Source: Chitinophaga sp. sic0106 (lineage in GTDB: Bacteria; Bacteroidota; Bacteroidia; Chitinophagales; Chitinophagaceae). From it: a stretch of 64,000 bases of DNA. The stretch lies in the NCBI RefSeq assembly GCF_019219075.1, contig NZ_JAHUWJ010000004.1:186001-250000 (forward strand). The letters are read 5' to 3'. Below the pieces are notes generated by a model that saw only the letters and a list, made by a program, of their open reading frames with translations, ran no database searches and was not told the DNA's origin. The position numbers and the translations under genes were made by a program. Of the stretch, positions 43,461 to 50,851 are shown piece by piece. Positions within the stretch are counted from its first letter, which is position 1, and every line of letters starts with the position of its first letter.

Positions 43461-44342
43461 ATGCGAAACGCCCTTCCGCTGTGGGTTCTACCCGCCCTGA
43501 CCCTTGCTGCCTGTTCATCACAGCGCTATGAAAAAGATGCCGCTGCGAGCGAAGCTGTATCTGCGGAAACAGTAACTGCCGCTGCTGATTCCACCTCTTT
43601 TGCAGCTGATATTGCTTCCCTTAACAGCGCTTCCCGCAAACGTGTACGTACCGCTGATGTAAGCTGTCGCGTACCCGATGTATTTACTGCCAGCCAGGCG
43701 CTGGAAAGAGTGACAAAATCACTCGATGGTATTGTAGTAGAGAGCAAACAGCAAAACGAAATCTCCCATGAAAAGTACATTCCATATAAAGGAGACTCTT
43801 TGATGCATGTACGGATGTACAATACAGTGGCGAGTCTTACCCTGCGTGTGCCTGCAGCTGCCATGGATTCCGTAGTGCAGGTACTGACCCAACAAGCCAC
43901 CTATATTGATTACAGAACGTTAAAAGATCAGGATAAAACACTGGATTACCTGAGCAATTCCCTGCGCAACAATGCTAAAACGTATACGGCAACAGCAGAC
44001 AGGCATACCTCTTCTGTAGATGCAGCCAATTACAATCAGTCAAAAGAAGATAATACGATCAGCCGCCAACTCAACAACCTGGCTATTTTGGATGAAGCCA
44101 ATAATGCCACCATTACCGTGGCTATGGTGCAACCCGGCCGTGCGGATGTGGTAGTGGAAGTAGACCCGACAGCTGCCACCCGCGCAGGTTTTGGGACTGA
44201 GTTGAAGACAGCGTTGTATACGGGAGCGGATATACTGAGGAATATTGTATTGTTCTTTATTACGATCTGGCCTTTCGTGATCATAGGTATTATAGTTTGG
44301 GTAATGGTAAAGCGTTTCAGGAAAACTTCCGTGCAGGCATAG
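43461..44342 (+). CDS. DUF4349-domain lipoprotein
   Basis: A 293-residue lipoprotein with signal ending LTLAACSSQ. The DUF4349 domain covers about 58-265: RKRVRTADVSCRVPDV starts it, then TSLDGIVVES-like strands, LRVPAAAMDSVVQVL and an AANYNQSKEDNTISRQLNNL coiled region. A C-terminal transmembrane helix (about 264-285: FFITIWPFVIIGIIVWVMV) with a basic end anchors it in the inner membrane, so it has both a lipid and a helix anchor. The function of the family is unknown. The gene is flanked by a 229-bp gap upstream and by the HGSNAT-like gene 45 bp downstream. Confidence 0.88.
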   Translation: MRNALPLWVLPALTLAACSSQRYEKDAAASEAVSAETVTAAADSTSFAADIASLNSASRKRVRTADVSCRVPDVFTASQALERVTKSLDGIVVESKQQNEISHEKYIPYKGDSLMHVRMYNTVASLTLRVPAAAMDSVVQVLTQQATYIDYRTLKDQDKTLDYLSNSLRNNAKTYTATADRHTSSVDAANYNQSKEDNTISRQLNNLAILDEANNATITVAMVQPGRADVVVEVDPTAATRAGFGTELKTALYTGADILRNIVLFFITIWPFVIIGIIVWVMVKRFRKTSVQA

Positions 44343-44387
44343 TAATCCACTCAATTTTTTTTAAATTGAGCGGATCATTTTAGCCGC

Positions 44388-45500
44388 ATGAATACAACAA
44401 CCAAACCGCGCTTATTGTCGCTGGACTTTTTCAGGGGCCTTACGGTGGCCGCCATGATAATGGTAAACAACCCAGGTAGCTGGTCCTATGTGTATCCTCC
44501 GCTGGAACACAGCAAATGGAACGGTTGCACGCCAACAGACCTGATATTTCCTTTCTTTCTGTTTATCGTTGGCGTATCGGTACCATACGCCATGGGTACG
44601 AAAAAAGAAGATCCTGCTCAACATCGTTCACTGATCATACATGCACTCCGTCGTGCGGTCACCCTGATCCTGATCGGGCTGGCATTGCGACTGATATTTA
44701 AGTTCGACCTCGCTCATTTACGTTTTCCAGGCGTATTGCAGCGTATAGGGCTCGTATTTGGTATAATTGCCGTGTTGTATATCAAAACCAGTTTACGTAC
44801 CCTGAAATGGATATTTGCAGCAGCGTTGATAGGCTATTACCTGTTGATGACGGTAGTGCCGGTGCCAGGAGTAGGGCCTGCTAACCTGGAGCCGGAAACA
44901 AACCTGGGGGCCTGGCTGGATAGGTTGGTGTTTACTACCAATCACCTATGGGCATCCAGTAAAACATGGGACCCGGAAGGATTACTGGGCACAATCCCGG
45001 CAGTAGGTACCGGCATCTTTGGTATACTGGTGGGCAGCTGGCTGCGCAGGAAAGATAAGGATGATGCCGTGAAAGTTAGCTGGCTGTTTGTCTATGGCTT
45101 CTTTTCGATTATCCTGGCCCTGGTGTGGGATCTGTTTTTTCCGATTAACAAATCCCTGTGGACCAGCTCCTTTGTACTGTACACCGGTGGTTGGGCAACC
45201 GTAGGCCTGGCGGTGTGTTACTGGCTGATAGATGTGCAGCAACGTACACGTTACCTGACGCCAATGGTAGCATTTGGCCGCAATGCAATTACCGCCTATA
45301 TTTTATCGGCACTGGTACCGAAATTACTGAGCCTGATTCCTGTAGGAGAATTGTCCTTACAGGCATGGCTAAACGAAAAAGTATGGAGTAATATTTTCAC
45401 GCCATACAACGCATCACTGGCAGCAGCGCTGTTCCTGGTTTTCCTTATCTGGATACCGATGGCAGTGATGTACCGCAGAAATATTATTATAAAAATTTAG
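44388..45500 (+). CDS. HGSNAT-like acyltransferase-family membrane protein
   Basis: A 370-residue multi-pass membrane protein (about 9-10 helices) of the heparan-alpha-glucosaminide N-acetyltransferase-like / DUF5009 group. Marks are SLDFFRGLTVAAMIMVNNPG at the start with its conserved Asp, and HSKWNGCTPTDLIFPFFLFI, which holds the active-site region, then RRKDKDDAVK in a cytoplasmic loop. Bacterial members transfer acyl groups from the cytoplasm to periplasmic sugars. The link to heparan is by name only; the heparinase locus is 10 kb away and not clearly connected. Confidence 0.9.
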   Translation: MNTTTKPRLLSLDFFRGLTVAAMIMVNNPGSWSYVYPPLEHSKWNGCTPTDLIFPFFLFIVGVSVPYAMGTKKEDPAQHRSLIIHALRRAVTLILIGLALRLIFKFDLAHLRFPGVLQRIGLVFGIIAVLYIKTSLRTLKWIFAAALIGYYLLMTVVPVPGVGPANLEPETNLGAWLDRLVFTTNHLWASSKTWDPEGLLGTIPAVGTGIFGILVGSWLRRKDKDDAVKVSWLFVYGFFSIILALVWDLFFPINKSLWTSSFVLYTGGWATVGLAVCYWLIDVQQRTRYLTPMVAFGRNAITAYILSALVPKLLSLIPVGELSLQAWLNEKVWSNIFTPYNASLAAALFLVFLIWIPMAVMYRRNIIIKI

Positions 45501-45504
45501 AGAG

Positions 45505-46035
45505 ATGGAAGAGAAACAAAAGAAGCATGTCAGTAAATTTCTGAGTCTGGTGCTTCGCCATAAGCCGGAAGAAATTGGACTGGAGCTGGATGCAAACGGC
45601 TGGGCAGTGATAGATGAGCTGATTGCAAAATCAAACGTGAAATTTACCAAAGCAGATTTATTGGATATAGTGGCTACGAACGACAAGCAGCGGTTTGCGC
45701 TGAATGCCGATCAAACCATGATCCGTGCCAGCCAGGGGCATAGTGTGAACATTGACCTGGGCCTTGCGCCATCTGTACCGCCGGAAATACTGTACCATGG
45801 TACGGCCGCTGATACGGTGGATCTTCTCCGGAAGGAAGGTATTCAGCGCATGTCCAGGCAGTATGTGCACCTGAGCACGCAGCAGTCAACCGCCGTACAG
45901 GTGGGCGGCCGTCATGGTGCGCCTGTGGTAGTGAGCGTACGTACCGGGCAAATGCATGCCGATGGATTGCTGTTTTACTTGTCCGAAAATAAGGTATGGT
46001 TAACTGAATTTGTGCCGGCAAAATATATCGACTAG
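45505..46035 (+). CDS. kptA: RNA 2'-phosphotransferase (Tpt1/KptA)
   Basis: A 176-residue enzyme that uses NAD+ to remove a 2'-phosphate from RNA, making ADP-ribose 1'',2''-cyclic phosphate. Conserved features are LSLVLRHKPE (Arg-His at residues 18-19), an N-terminal winged-helix part with GWAVIDELI, LYHGTAADTVDLL with its His, RQYVHLS and the ADP-ribosyltransferase-like GGRHGAPVVVSV; the catalytic set is intact. The length is normal. In yeast this finishes tRNA splicing, but most bacteria with KptA have no such introns, so the target is unclear. It is 4 bp after the HGSNAT-like gene and before a methionine aminopeptidase gene. Confidence 0.93.
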   Translation: MEEKQKKHVSKFLSLVLRHKPEEIGLELDANGWAVIDELIAKSNVKFTKADLLDIVATNDKQRFALNADQTMIRASQGHSVNIDLGLAPSVPPEILYHGTAADTVDLLRKEGIQRMSRQYVHLSTQQSTAVQVGGRHGAPVVVSVRTGQMHADGLLFYLSENKVWLTEFVPAKYID

Positions 46036-46089
46036 CGCCATTTTTTCGTTAAATTGTGGTGCTATTGGAAACCTTTAATCACCAGAACA

Positions 46090-46854
46090 ATGTCAATTAC
46101 ATCCGAAAAAGAATTAGAAGGCATGCGCCGCATCAGCGAAATGGTGGCTACTACGCTGAAAGAAATGCGCCATTATACTAAGCCTGGAATGAGCACCCGG
46201 CAGATAGACGATTTCGGCGGTAAGCTGCTGGAGAAAATGGGTGCGAGGTCGGCTCCCAAGTTGACCTACGGCTTTCCGGGCTACACCTGCATCTCCCTGA
46301 ATCATGAAATTGCACACGGGATACCTGCTTCGGATAAGATTATCCAGGAAGGGGACCTGATCAATATTGACGTATCTGCGGAATATGATGGCTATTGGTC
46401 CGACAATGGCGGTTCATTTGTAGTGGGTCAGGATATCCACGGTTATCAGCCATTGGTTGAAACATCAAAGAATATCCTGCACAAAGCCATTCATGCGATC
46501 CGTGGCGGGGTAAGGATTTGTGATATCGGCAAGCTGATTGAAACAGAAGCCCGTCGTAACGGCTACACCGTGATCCGTAACCTGGGAGGTCATGGTATTG
46601 GTAAAGGATTGCATGAGTCGCCTTCCGATATTCTGAATTGCTATGACCAGGCAAACCGCGGCCGATTCAAGCGTTTTGGGGTGGTGGCTATAGAAACTTT
46701 TATTTCTACAGCTTCTAATTATGCCAACCAGGAACCGGATGGCTGGACCCTTGTAGGCAACCGTGGTGGCTTTGTTGCACAGCATGAGCATACGATTATT
46801 ATTACCGAAGGAACACCGATCATACTAACTGCCGCCAACGAAATCTGGAATTAA
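46090..46854 (+). CDS. map: Type I methionine aminopeptidase
   Basis: A 254-residue metallo-aminopeptidase that removes N-terminal Met. The start is ATG 46090 (MSITSEKELEGMRR); the longer frame from 46054 is not conserved. The five metal ligands fit the pita-bread fold: Asp in LINIDVSAEYDG, Asp in YWSDNGGSF, His in GGHGIGKGLHESP, Glu in VVAIETFIS and Glu in AQHEHTIII. The Asp-x-Gly-Gly context of the second site differs slightly from E. coli Map, so this may be one of the extra Map types that Bacteroidota carry. It precedes a THUMP methyltransferase gene by 19 bp. Confidence 0.92.
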   Translation: MSITSEKELEGMRRISEMVATTLKEMRHYTKPGMSTRQIDDFGGKLLEKMGARSAPKLTYGFPGYTCISLNHEIAHGIPASDKIIQEGDLINIDVSAEYDGYWSDNGGSFVVGQDIHGYQPLVETSKNILHKAIHAIRGGVRICDIGKLIETEARRNGYTVIRNLGGHGIGKGLHESPSDILNCYDQANRGRFKRFGVVAIETFISTASNYANQEPDGWTLVGNRGGFVAQHEHTIIITEGTPIILTAANEIWN

Positions 46855-46873
46855 TTGGTAATTTGCGGCCATT

Positions 46874-48061
46874 ATGTCTTTATACACCACAAAGGGCGCT
46901 ATTACAGTCACCTGTAATAAGCGCCTGACACCTTTCCTGGAGCAGGAGGTGAAAGAGCTGGGCTTTGTGCCGGAAGAAACTTTTGTAACAGGGGTGCGCC
47001 TCAACGGAACCATCAATGATTGTATCCGCTTAAACCTGAACCTGCGCTGTGCCAGCCAGGTGCTTTACAGCCTGAAAAAATTCGAGGCACAGGATGCCGA
47101 TGATATATATAGAGAACTGAAGTCTTACCCATGGGAAACCCTCCTGAAACCGGACGGTTATTTCTCCATCACCAGTAACGTACTGAACGAAACGATCAAT
47201 AACAGCATGTTCGCCAACCTGCGTGTTAAGGATGCGATTGTGGACCGCATGCGTGAAAAAACCGGTAAGCGCCCTTCTACAGGGGCAGAGCTGAGTGGTG
47301 CAGTCGTAAACCTGTTCTGGAAAAATGAGCAGGCGGAAGTTTTCATTGATACTTCCGGTGAATCGCTGGCCCGCCACGGTTATCGTAAAATTCCGGGACG
47401 TGCGCCAATGCTGGAAGCACTGGCTGCCAGTACTATTCTGGCCAGTCGCTGGGACAGGCAATCGCCGTTTATCAACCCGATGTGTGGTTCCGGTACCGTA
47501 GCGGTAGAAGCCGCGTTAATTGCTACCAACACCAGGCCTGGACTGTTTCGCAGTAACTACGGGTTTATGCACCTGGTAGGCTATATTGACGATGTTTACC
47601 AGGAGGAGAGAGGTTTGCTGGAAAAGCAGATTATCGAAGTGCCGGGATTGAAAATCATTGCGACCGACCTCAGTGAGCAGGCGGTATCCAACGCGCGCAA
47701 AAACGCCAGGGCTGCGGGAGTGGAAGACCTGATTGAGTTCAAGGTTTGTGACTTTGCCGCCAGTCCGGTGCCACAACCAGGTACGGGCGTGGTGTTTATG
47801 AACCCTGAATATGGGCTTAGGCTGGGAGAAATTTCGGCATTGGAAGAAACGTATGCCCGTATAGGTGATTTCATGAAACAGAAATGCGGCGGGTACTTTG
47901 GTTATATCTTCACCGGAAACCTGGATCTGGCAAAGAAAATAGGGCTGAAGGCCAAACGAAGAATTGAATTTTATAATAGTACACTGGATTGCCGGTTGCT
48001 GGAATACGAATTGTACGCAGGTACGCGTGATCCAAGAAAGCAGCAGGCAGTAACGGAATAA
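46874..48061 (+). CDS. THUMP-domain class I rRNA methyltransferase (RlmL-like)
   Basis: A 395-residue RNA methyltransferase. The THUMP RNA-binding domain is about 45-160, with YSLKKFEAQDADDIYRELK inside. The Rossmann methyltransferase has motif I in INPMCGSGTVAVEAALIA and the catalytic motif IV as FMNPEYGLRLGE. The motif is NPEY where E. coli RlmL has NPPY, a change I believe also occurs in other Bacteroidota members. The likely product is N2-methylguanine in 23S rRNA. A terminator lies 16 bp downstream. It probably shares a transcript with map and kptA, a small RNA/protein-processing group. Confidence 0.9.
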   Translation: MSLYTTKGAITVTCNKRLTPFLEQEVKELGFVPEETFVTGVRLNGTINDCIRLNLNLRCASQVLYSLKKFEAQDADDIYRELKSYPWETLLKPDGYFSITSNVLNETINNSMFANLRVKDAIVDRMREKTGKRPSTGAELSGAVVNLFWKNEQAEVFIDTSGESLARHGYRKIPGRAPMLEALAASTILASRWDRQSPFINPMCGSGTVAVEAALIATNTRPGLFRSNYGFMHLVGYIDDVYQEERGLLEKQIIEVPGLKIIATDLSEQAVSNARKNARAAGVEDLIEFKVCDFAASPVPQPGTGVVFMNPEYGLRLGEISALEETYARIGDFMKQKCGGYFGYIFTGNLDLAKKIGLKAKRRIEFYNSTLDCRLLEYELYAGTRDPRKQQAVTE

Positions 48062-48077
48062 ACAAATAACTAAAAAT

Positions 48078-48105
48078 AAAAACGACGCTTACGGGCGTCG
48101 TTTTT
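48078..48105. terminator. Bidirectional terminator
   Basis: AAAAACGACGC (48078-48088) pairs with GCGTCGTTTTT (48095-48105). The A-run on one side and T-run on the other let it stop both the methyltransferase operon and the leftward GH30 gene, whose stop codon is at 48110. Confidence 0.9.
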
Positions 48106-48109
48106 GTTT

Positions 48110-49321
48110 TTAGTAAGATACCAGTGTTGTTACGCTGGATGCGGGCAGCATGATTCCGAATGCGCCGCCGGTGATGGCGAAACTATCGGAGGAAAGGTTG
48201 CTGGCGCTGGTAGTCCTGTAACGATTGAAGCCTGCCACGGTAGCGCCACTGACGGAAAATGGCTGATAAGTGTCGGCCGTATTGAGGTTGATGGCTACCA
48301 CAACGATTTTGGAACCGCTTTTATAGGCGGTGGTGTAGATGTTGGTGGCAGGGTTGGCGGTACAGGATATTTTGTTAGACCCCGGGCGTACGTATCTGGC
48401 CCATTGTGCCATTACATAGCCTCTCTTGGTGATGTTACCGCTTTCGTCCATGGGGCCGTAGGATCTTCTGATGTACCACCATACGTACATGCTGTAGCCT
48501 GCATTCATACAGTCATGAATTTCTTTGGCAACGCCGAGGGCGTCTGTCCAGCCATTGGCATCATTGGTATTGGTGTAATGTTCCGTCATCCATACTTCTT
48601 TTCCCGGAGAGTATACGTACGGTGTTTTACCATAAATATGCCCGCATACATAGCTTGTTTTCGATTTAGCGGTAGCATTGCTCAGGTAAGTATCCAGGTA
48701 GGTTTTATCCATATTAAACGGTTCTGGTGCCATTACCGGCGCGCCGAGGTTACTGCCTTGTGCTGCCACAAAGTTGGCCACCTGGGTGGCGGATAGCTCC
48801 ATGGATTCGTAGCTGACAGTGATGTTGGGTTCATTGATCGGGCTGATGGCTGTTACCCCGCCTACGGTATTACAGAAGTTGGCGAGGTGGGCAGCGTAGG
48901 CCGCATAGGAAGCGGTGTTTAGTTGTCCACCTATGAGACTATTATTGCTTTTCATAGCTGCCGGGGCGGTCCAGGCAGAGGCCACTACACTGGCGCCATA
49001 GGATTTAGCGGCGTCGATGGTAGGTTTTTCTGCCGCGAAATCGGCGCTGTTGGGTGAAACCCTGACACGCAATACGCTGAGGCCTATACCGCTGCTCGGA
49101 GAAAAGGCGGTGGTACGTTGTGCGGCGGTCAGATCAGCAATCCAGCCACGAATACTGGCACCACCAAACCCGCGTATATACTGTTGAACTACGCCGGCAT
49201 TAATGACGGCGGTGGCTTCTGTGTTGGCGGGATTAGGGTTGGAGAGGGAGGGTTGATCGGCTTTGGTGCAACTGAAGAGCAATAGGAGGGCAGCAGAAAA
49301 ACCGATGAAAGTTTTCTTCAT
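48110..49321 (-). CDS. GH30 glucuronoxylanase-like secreted glycoside hydrolase
   Basis: A 403-residue secreted enzyme with a lipoprotein signal (LLLLFSCTK). The TIM-barrel catalytic domain has the acid/base Glu164 in SPINEPN and the nucleophile Glu247 in VWMTEHYT. It is followed by WWYIRRSYGPM, the Arg-Arg-x-Tyr pattern that in subfamily GH30_8 binds the glucuronic acid branch of xylan. A beta-sandwich C-terminus with GSKIVVVAINLN completes the usual layout. The likely substrate is glucuronoxylan. It is a solitary gene with two LacI-like operator repeats in its leader. Confidence 0.9.
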   Translation of the reverse strand: MKKTFIGFSAALLLLFSCTKADQPSLSNPNPANTEATAVINAGVVQQYIRGFGGASIRGWIADLTAAQRTTAFSPSSGIGLSVLRVRVSPNSADFAAEKPTIDAAKSYGASVVASAWTAPAAMKSNNSLIGGQLNTASYAAYAAHLANFCNTVGGVTAISPINEPNITVSYESMELSATQVANFVAAQGSNLGAPVMAPEPFNMDKTYLDTYLSNATAKSKTSYVCGHIYGKTPYVYSPGKEVWMTEHYTNTNDANGWTDALGVAKEIHDCMNAGYSMYVWWYIRRSYGPMDESGNITKRGYVMAQWARYVRPGSNKISCTANPATNIYTTAYKSGSKIVVVAINLNTADTYQPFSVSGATVAGFNRYRTTSASNLSSDSFAITGGAFGIMLPASSVTTLVSY

Positions 49322-49362
49322 AACGTTGTTTTTAAGGTTAATAAAACTATAAATCTGAGTCT

Positions 49363-49376
49363 GTAACCGATTACAT
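49363..49376. promoter_or_regulatory. LacI-type operator-like repeat, copy 1, before the GH30 gene
   Basis: GTAACCGATTACAT, part of TGTAACCGATTACA, is a palindrome with one mismatched pair and a central CG. It lies 42 bp upstream of the GH30 start codon. A second copy is 68 bp further away. Confidence 0.55.
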
Positions 49377-49430
49377 TTCTAATATAGAAATACTATTTGA
49401 AATATTTAAGTACACTCATGTTTATATTAC

Positions 49431-49444
49431 GCAACCGATTACAT
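49431..49444. promoter_or_regulatory. LacI-type operator-like repeat, copy 2, before the GH30 gene
   Basis: GCAACCGATTACAT matches copy 1 at 13 of 14 bases. The two are direct repeats with start points 68 bp apart, between 6 and 7 helical turns. They differ from the GCAAACGTTTGC sites of the SusC locus, so another regulator is implied. Confidence 0.55.
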
Positions 49445-49606
49445 TAAAATTGTTCTAAAGGATAAGATTTTGGTTTTGTGGAGATAACGTTGGCGACAGA
49501 TCAAACTGCTGGGTGATATTCCTTTTGCAGCCAAATTTGGTGGTGCTACCGTAATTTCAATGCGCATTAAGTAGCATTCCCGGGGATACGAAACAATTTT
49601 TGCTCG

Positions 49607-49717
49607 TAGAGCCGCCATGCTGGCGGCTCCTACGCTTCGATCTACTCCATGATCTCCCAGAAAATAAAATGTTTACCTGATAGATTATAGCGAGGAGCCG
49701 CCAGCATGGCGGCTCTA
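49607..49717. repeat. Inverted pair of palindromic repeats (REPIN-like)
   Basis: The 25-bp sequence at 49607-49631 occurs as a perfect reverse complement at 49693-49717. Each copy is itself a hairpin (GAGCCGCCA/TGGCGGCTC around TGC). The layout of two inverted REP hairpins with a 61-bp spacer is that of a REPIN. The same terminal TAGAG/CTCTA occurs in the element at 4425-4482. Confidence 0.8.
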
Positions 49718-49733
49718 CAGCCCGATGCGGCAT

Positions 49734-49768
49734 AAAAAAACCGTGTGGCGCACAATGAGCCACACGGT
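49734..49768 (-). terminator. Terminator-like hairpin, leftward
   Basis: ACCGTGTGGC (49740-49749) pairs with GCCACACGGT (49759-49768), with a run of seven A directly to its left, which is a U-run for a minus-strand transcript. No minus-strand gene directly precedes it except lrp beyond a small plus-strand gene, so it may end read-through from lrp. Confidence 0.65.
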
Positions 49769-49849
49769 AAGTACCTATTCTAATAACTTTCTAATAATAT
49801 TCTGCTGCTACACTAATCAGCACCGCATTTCCATCTCCCTATATTTGCA

Positions 49850-49857
49850 GCACATTA
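49850..49857 (+). promoter_or_regulatory. Promoter -7 box for the small unknown gene
   Basis: TATATTTG is an exact TAnnTTTG match. It lies 12 bp before a 13-codon leader ORF (49869-49910) and 100 bp before the ATG of the 61-residue ORF. No clear -33 box was found. Confidence 0.45.
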
Positions 49858-49868
49858 AAACAACTACC

Positions 49869-49910
49869 ATGGACGCAGATCCTGCAACACCATTTACTCA
49901 CTTCCTGTAA
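49869..49910 (+). CDS. Possible 13-residue leader peptide
   Basis: ATG to TAA encodes MDADPATPFTHFL. Its stop codon lies in the left arm (49904-49913) of a hairpin whose right arm is 49933-49942, directly before the 61-residue ORF. The arms pair over 10 bp with one G-T pair. Together with the promoter box upstream this looks like a leader, but so short an ORF can arise by chance. Confidence 0.25.
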   Translation: MDADPATPFTHFL

Positions 49911-49956
49911 CCGCAAAACCCTCTGGTAGCTCCGGTTGCAGGGCAAAACCAGTTTT

Positions 49957-50142
49957 ATGTTCAAATTTAATTTCTTTCAGCACAAACGCACACACGCCAT
50001 TATTAAAGATGATTTCGCACCTGAAACACGTCCGGTGATTACAGACGAAAAAGGGGAGCAGATCCCGGCCAGGCAGGTACGTCCTTATGTGTACAGGCCC
50101 GTAAGGTTCCTGCGCAGAAGACGGAATGAAATGATCTGCTGA
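49957..50142 (+). CDS. Small basic protein of unknown function
   Basis: A 61-residue protein started at ATG 49957 (MFKFNFFQHKR). It has no signal or membrane segment. The first half is mixed, and the C-terminus is strongly basic (PYVYRPVRFLRRRRNE), which suggests RNA or membrane binding. I do not recognise the family. A promoter box and possible leader precede it. It ends 2 bp before the convergent lrp gene, so the two transcripts overlap. The codon choice is like its neighbours, which gives modest support. Confidence 0.5.
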   Translation: MFKFNFFQHKRTHAIIKDDFAPETRPVITDEKGEQIPARQVRPYVYRPVRFLRRRRNEMIC

Positions 50143-50144
50143 AG

Positions 50145-50618
50145 CTACAGGGCAGCGCTCACGTTAATAGGGCGGGAGAAGCTTTCTTCCAGGCTGATGA
50201 TGGTTTCTGTCCGCTCTATTCCTTTGATATGCTGCAGATCATCCTGAAGGATCTTACGCAGCTCTGCACTGTCCTTACAAATGATCTCCGCAAACATACT
50301 GTAGGAACCAGTTGTGTAATTGAGTCTTACTATCTGCGGCACTTTCAGCAATTGCTTGGCAACGCTTTCATACATGGAACTTTTTTCCAGGTAGATACCA
50401 ATGAATGCTAACACATCGTAGCCGATGGCCCGCAAATTTACCTGTAGCCGTGTACCCTTGATAACACCCATTTCATGCAGTTTCTTAATACGCACATGAA
50501 TAGTGCCGCCTGATACGAACAGCTTTTTACCCAACTCAGCATAGGAAATGCTGGCGTCGTTGGACATTTCAGATATGATTTGGAGGTCTAATTTGTCAAT
50601 ATTTAACTGGTGGCTCAT
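50145..50618 (-). CDS. Lrp/AsnC-family transcriptional regulator
   Basis: A 157-residue regulator. The N-terminal winged helix (about 5-60) reads LDLQIISEMSNDASISYAEL, then GKKLFVSGGTIHVRIKKLHE. The C-terminal RAM/AsnC ligand domain (about 68-150) has AFIGIYLEKSSM, LNYTTGSYSMFAEIICKD and EETIISLEE-like strands. The family senses amino acids as octamers. A perfect palindrome in the leader (50632-50648) suggests self-regulation. It is convergent with the small basic ORF. Confidence 0.93.
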   Translation of the reverse strand: MSHQLNIDKLDLQIISEMSNDASISYAELGKKLFVSGGTIHVRIKKLHEMGVIKGTRLQVNLRAIGYDVLAFIGIYLEKSSMYESVAKQLLKVPQIVRLNYTTGSYSMFAEIICKDSAELRKILQDDLQHIKGIERTETIISLEESFSRPINVSAAL

Positions 50619-50631
50619 TTTTGCTAGGCGA

Positions 50632-50648
50632 TTTAGATTTTATCTAAA
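50632..50648. promoter_or_regulatory. Lrp-type operator candidate
   Basis: TTTAGAT (50632-50638) and ATCTAAA (50642-50648) are perfect inverted repeats, 14 bp upstream of the lrp start. They lie inside the predicted leader of the transcript from the -7 box at 50665-50672, where a self-repressing Lrp would bind. Confidence 0.55.
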
Positions 50649-50664
50649 ATTAAGACATTATTTG

Positions 50665-50696
50665 CAAAAATATCAAAATTATGTATTATGTACCAA
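50665..50696 (-). promoter_or_regulatory. lrp promoter (-7 and -33 boxes)
   Basis: On the minus strand, TATTTTTG (50665-50672) matches TAnnTTTG and a TTG (50694-50696) lies 21 bp upstream, the spacing usual for Bacteroidota primary-sigma promoters. Confidence 0.6.
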
Positions 50697-50851
50697 GAGT
50701 TAATTCGTATTAAAGTTTACATAATATATCTGCGGTGCCGCGCAAACGCTCACCAGCGGAAAACATTTTTCATCAGTGCTTGTTGTTCACTAAGAAGGCC
50801 CCATCAGCATTGCGGCCAATTTGAAACGATTCACTGATTAAACCATGTGAC

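Larger units (their letters stand above)
49322..49956. other. Long intergenic region between the GH30 gene and a small ORF
   Basis: This 635-bp stretch contains, from left, the two operator-like repeats for GH30, an inverted pair of 25-bp palindromic repeats (49607-49717), a leftward terminator-like hairpin (near 49740-49768), a TATATTTG promoter box (49850-49857) and a 13-codon ORF. No larger gene was seen. Confidence 0.6.

Noticed and set aside
44388..45500. Functional link between the HGSNAT-like gene and the heparinase locus
   Set aside because: The heparan name comes from the human homologue; the genes are 10 kb apart, not co-regulated by any visible signal, and bacterial members are widespread without heparinases.
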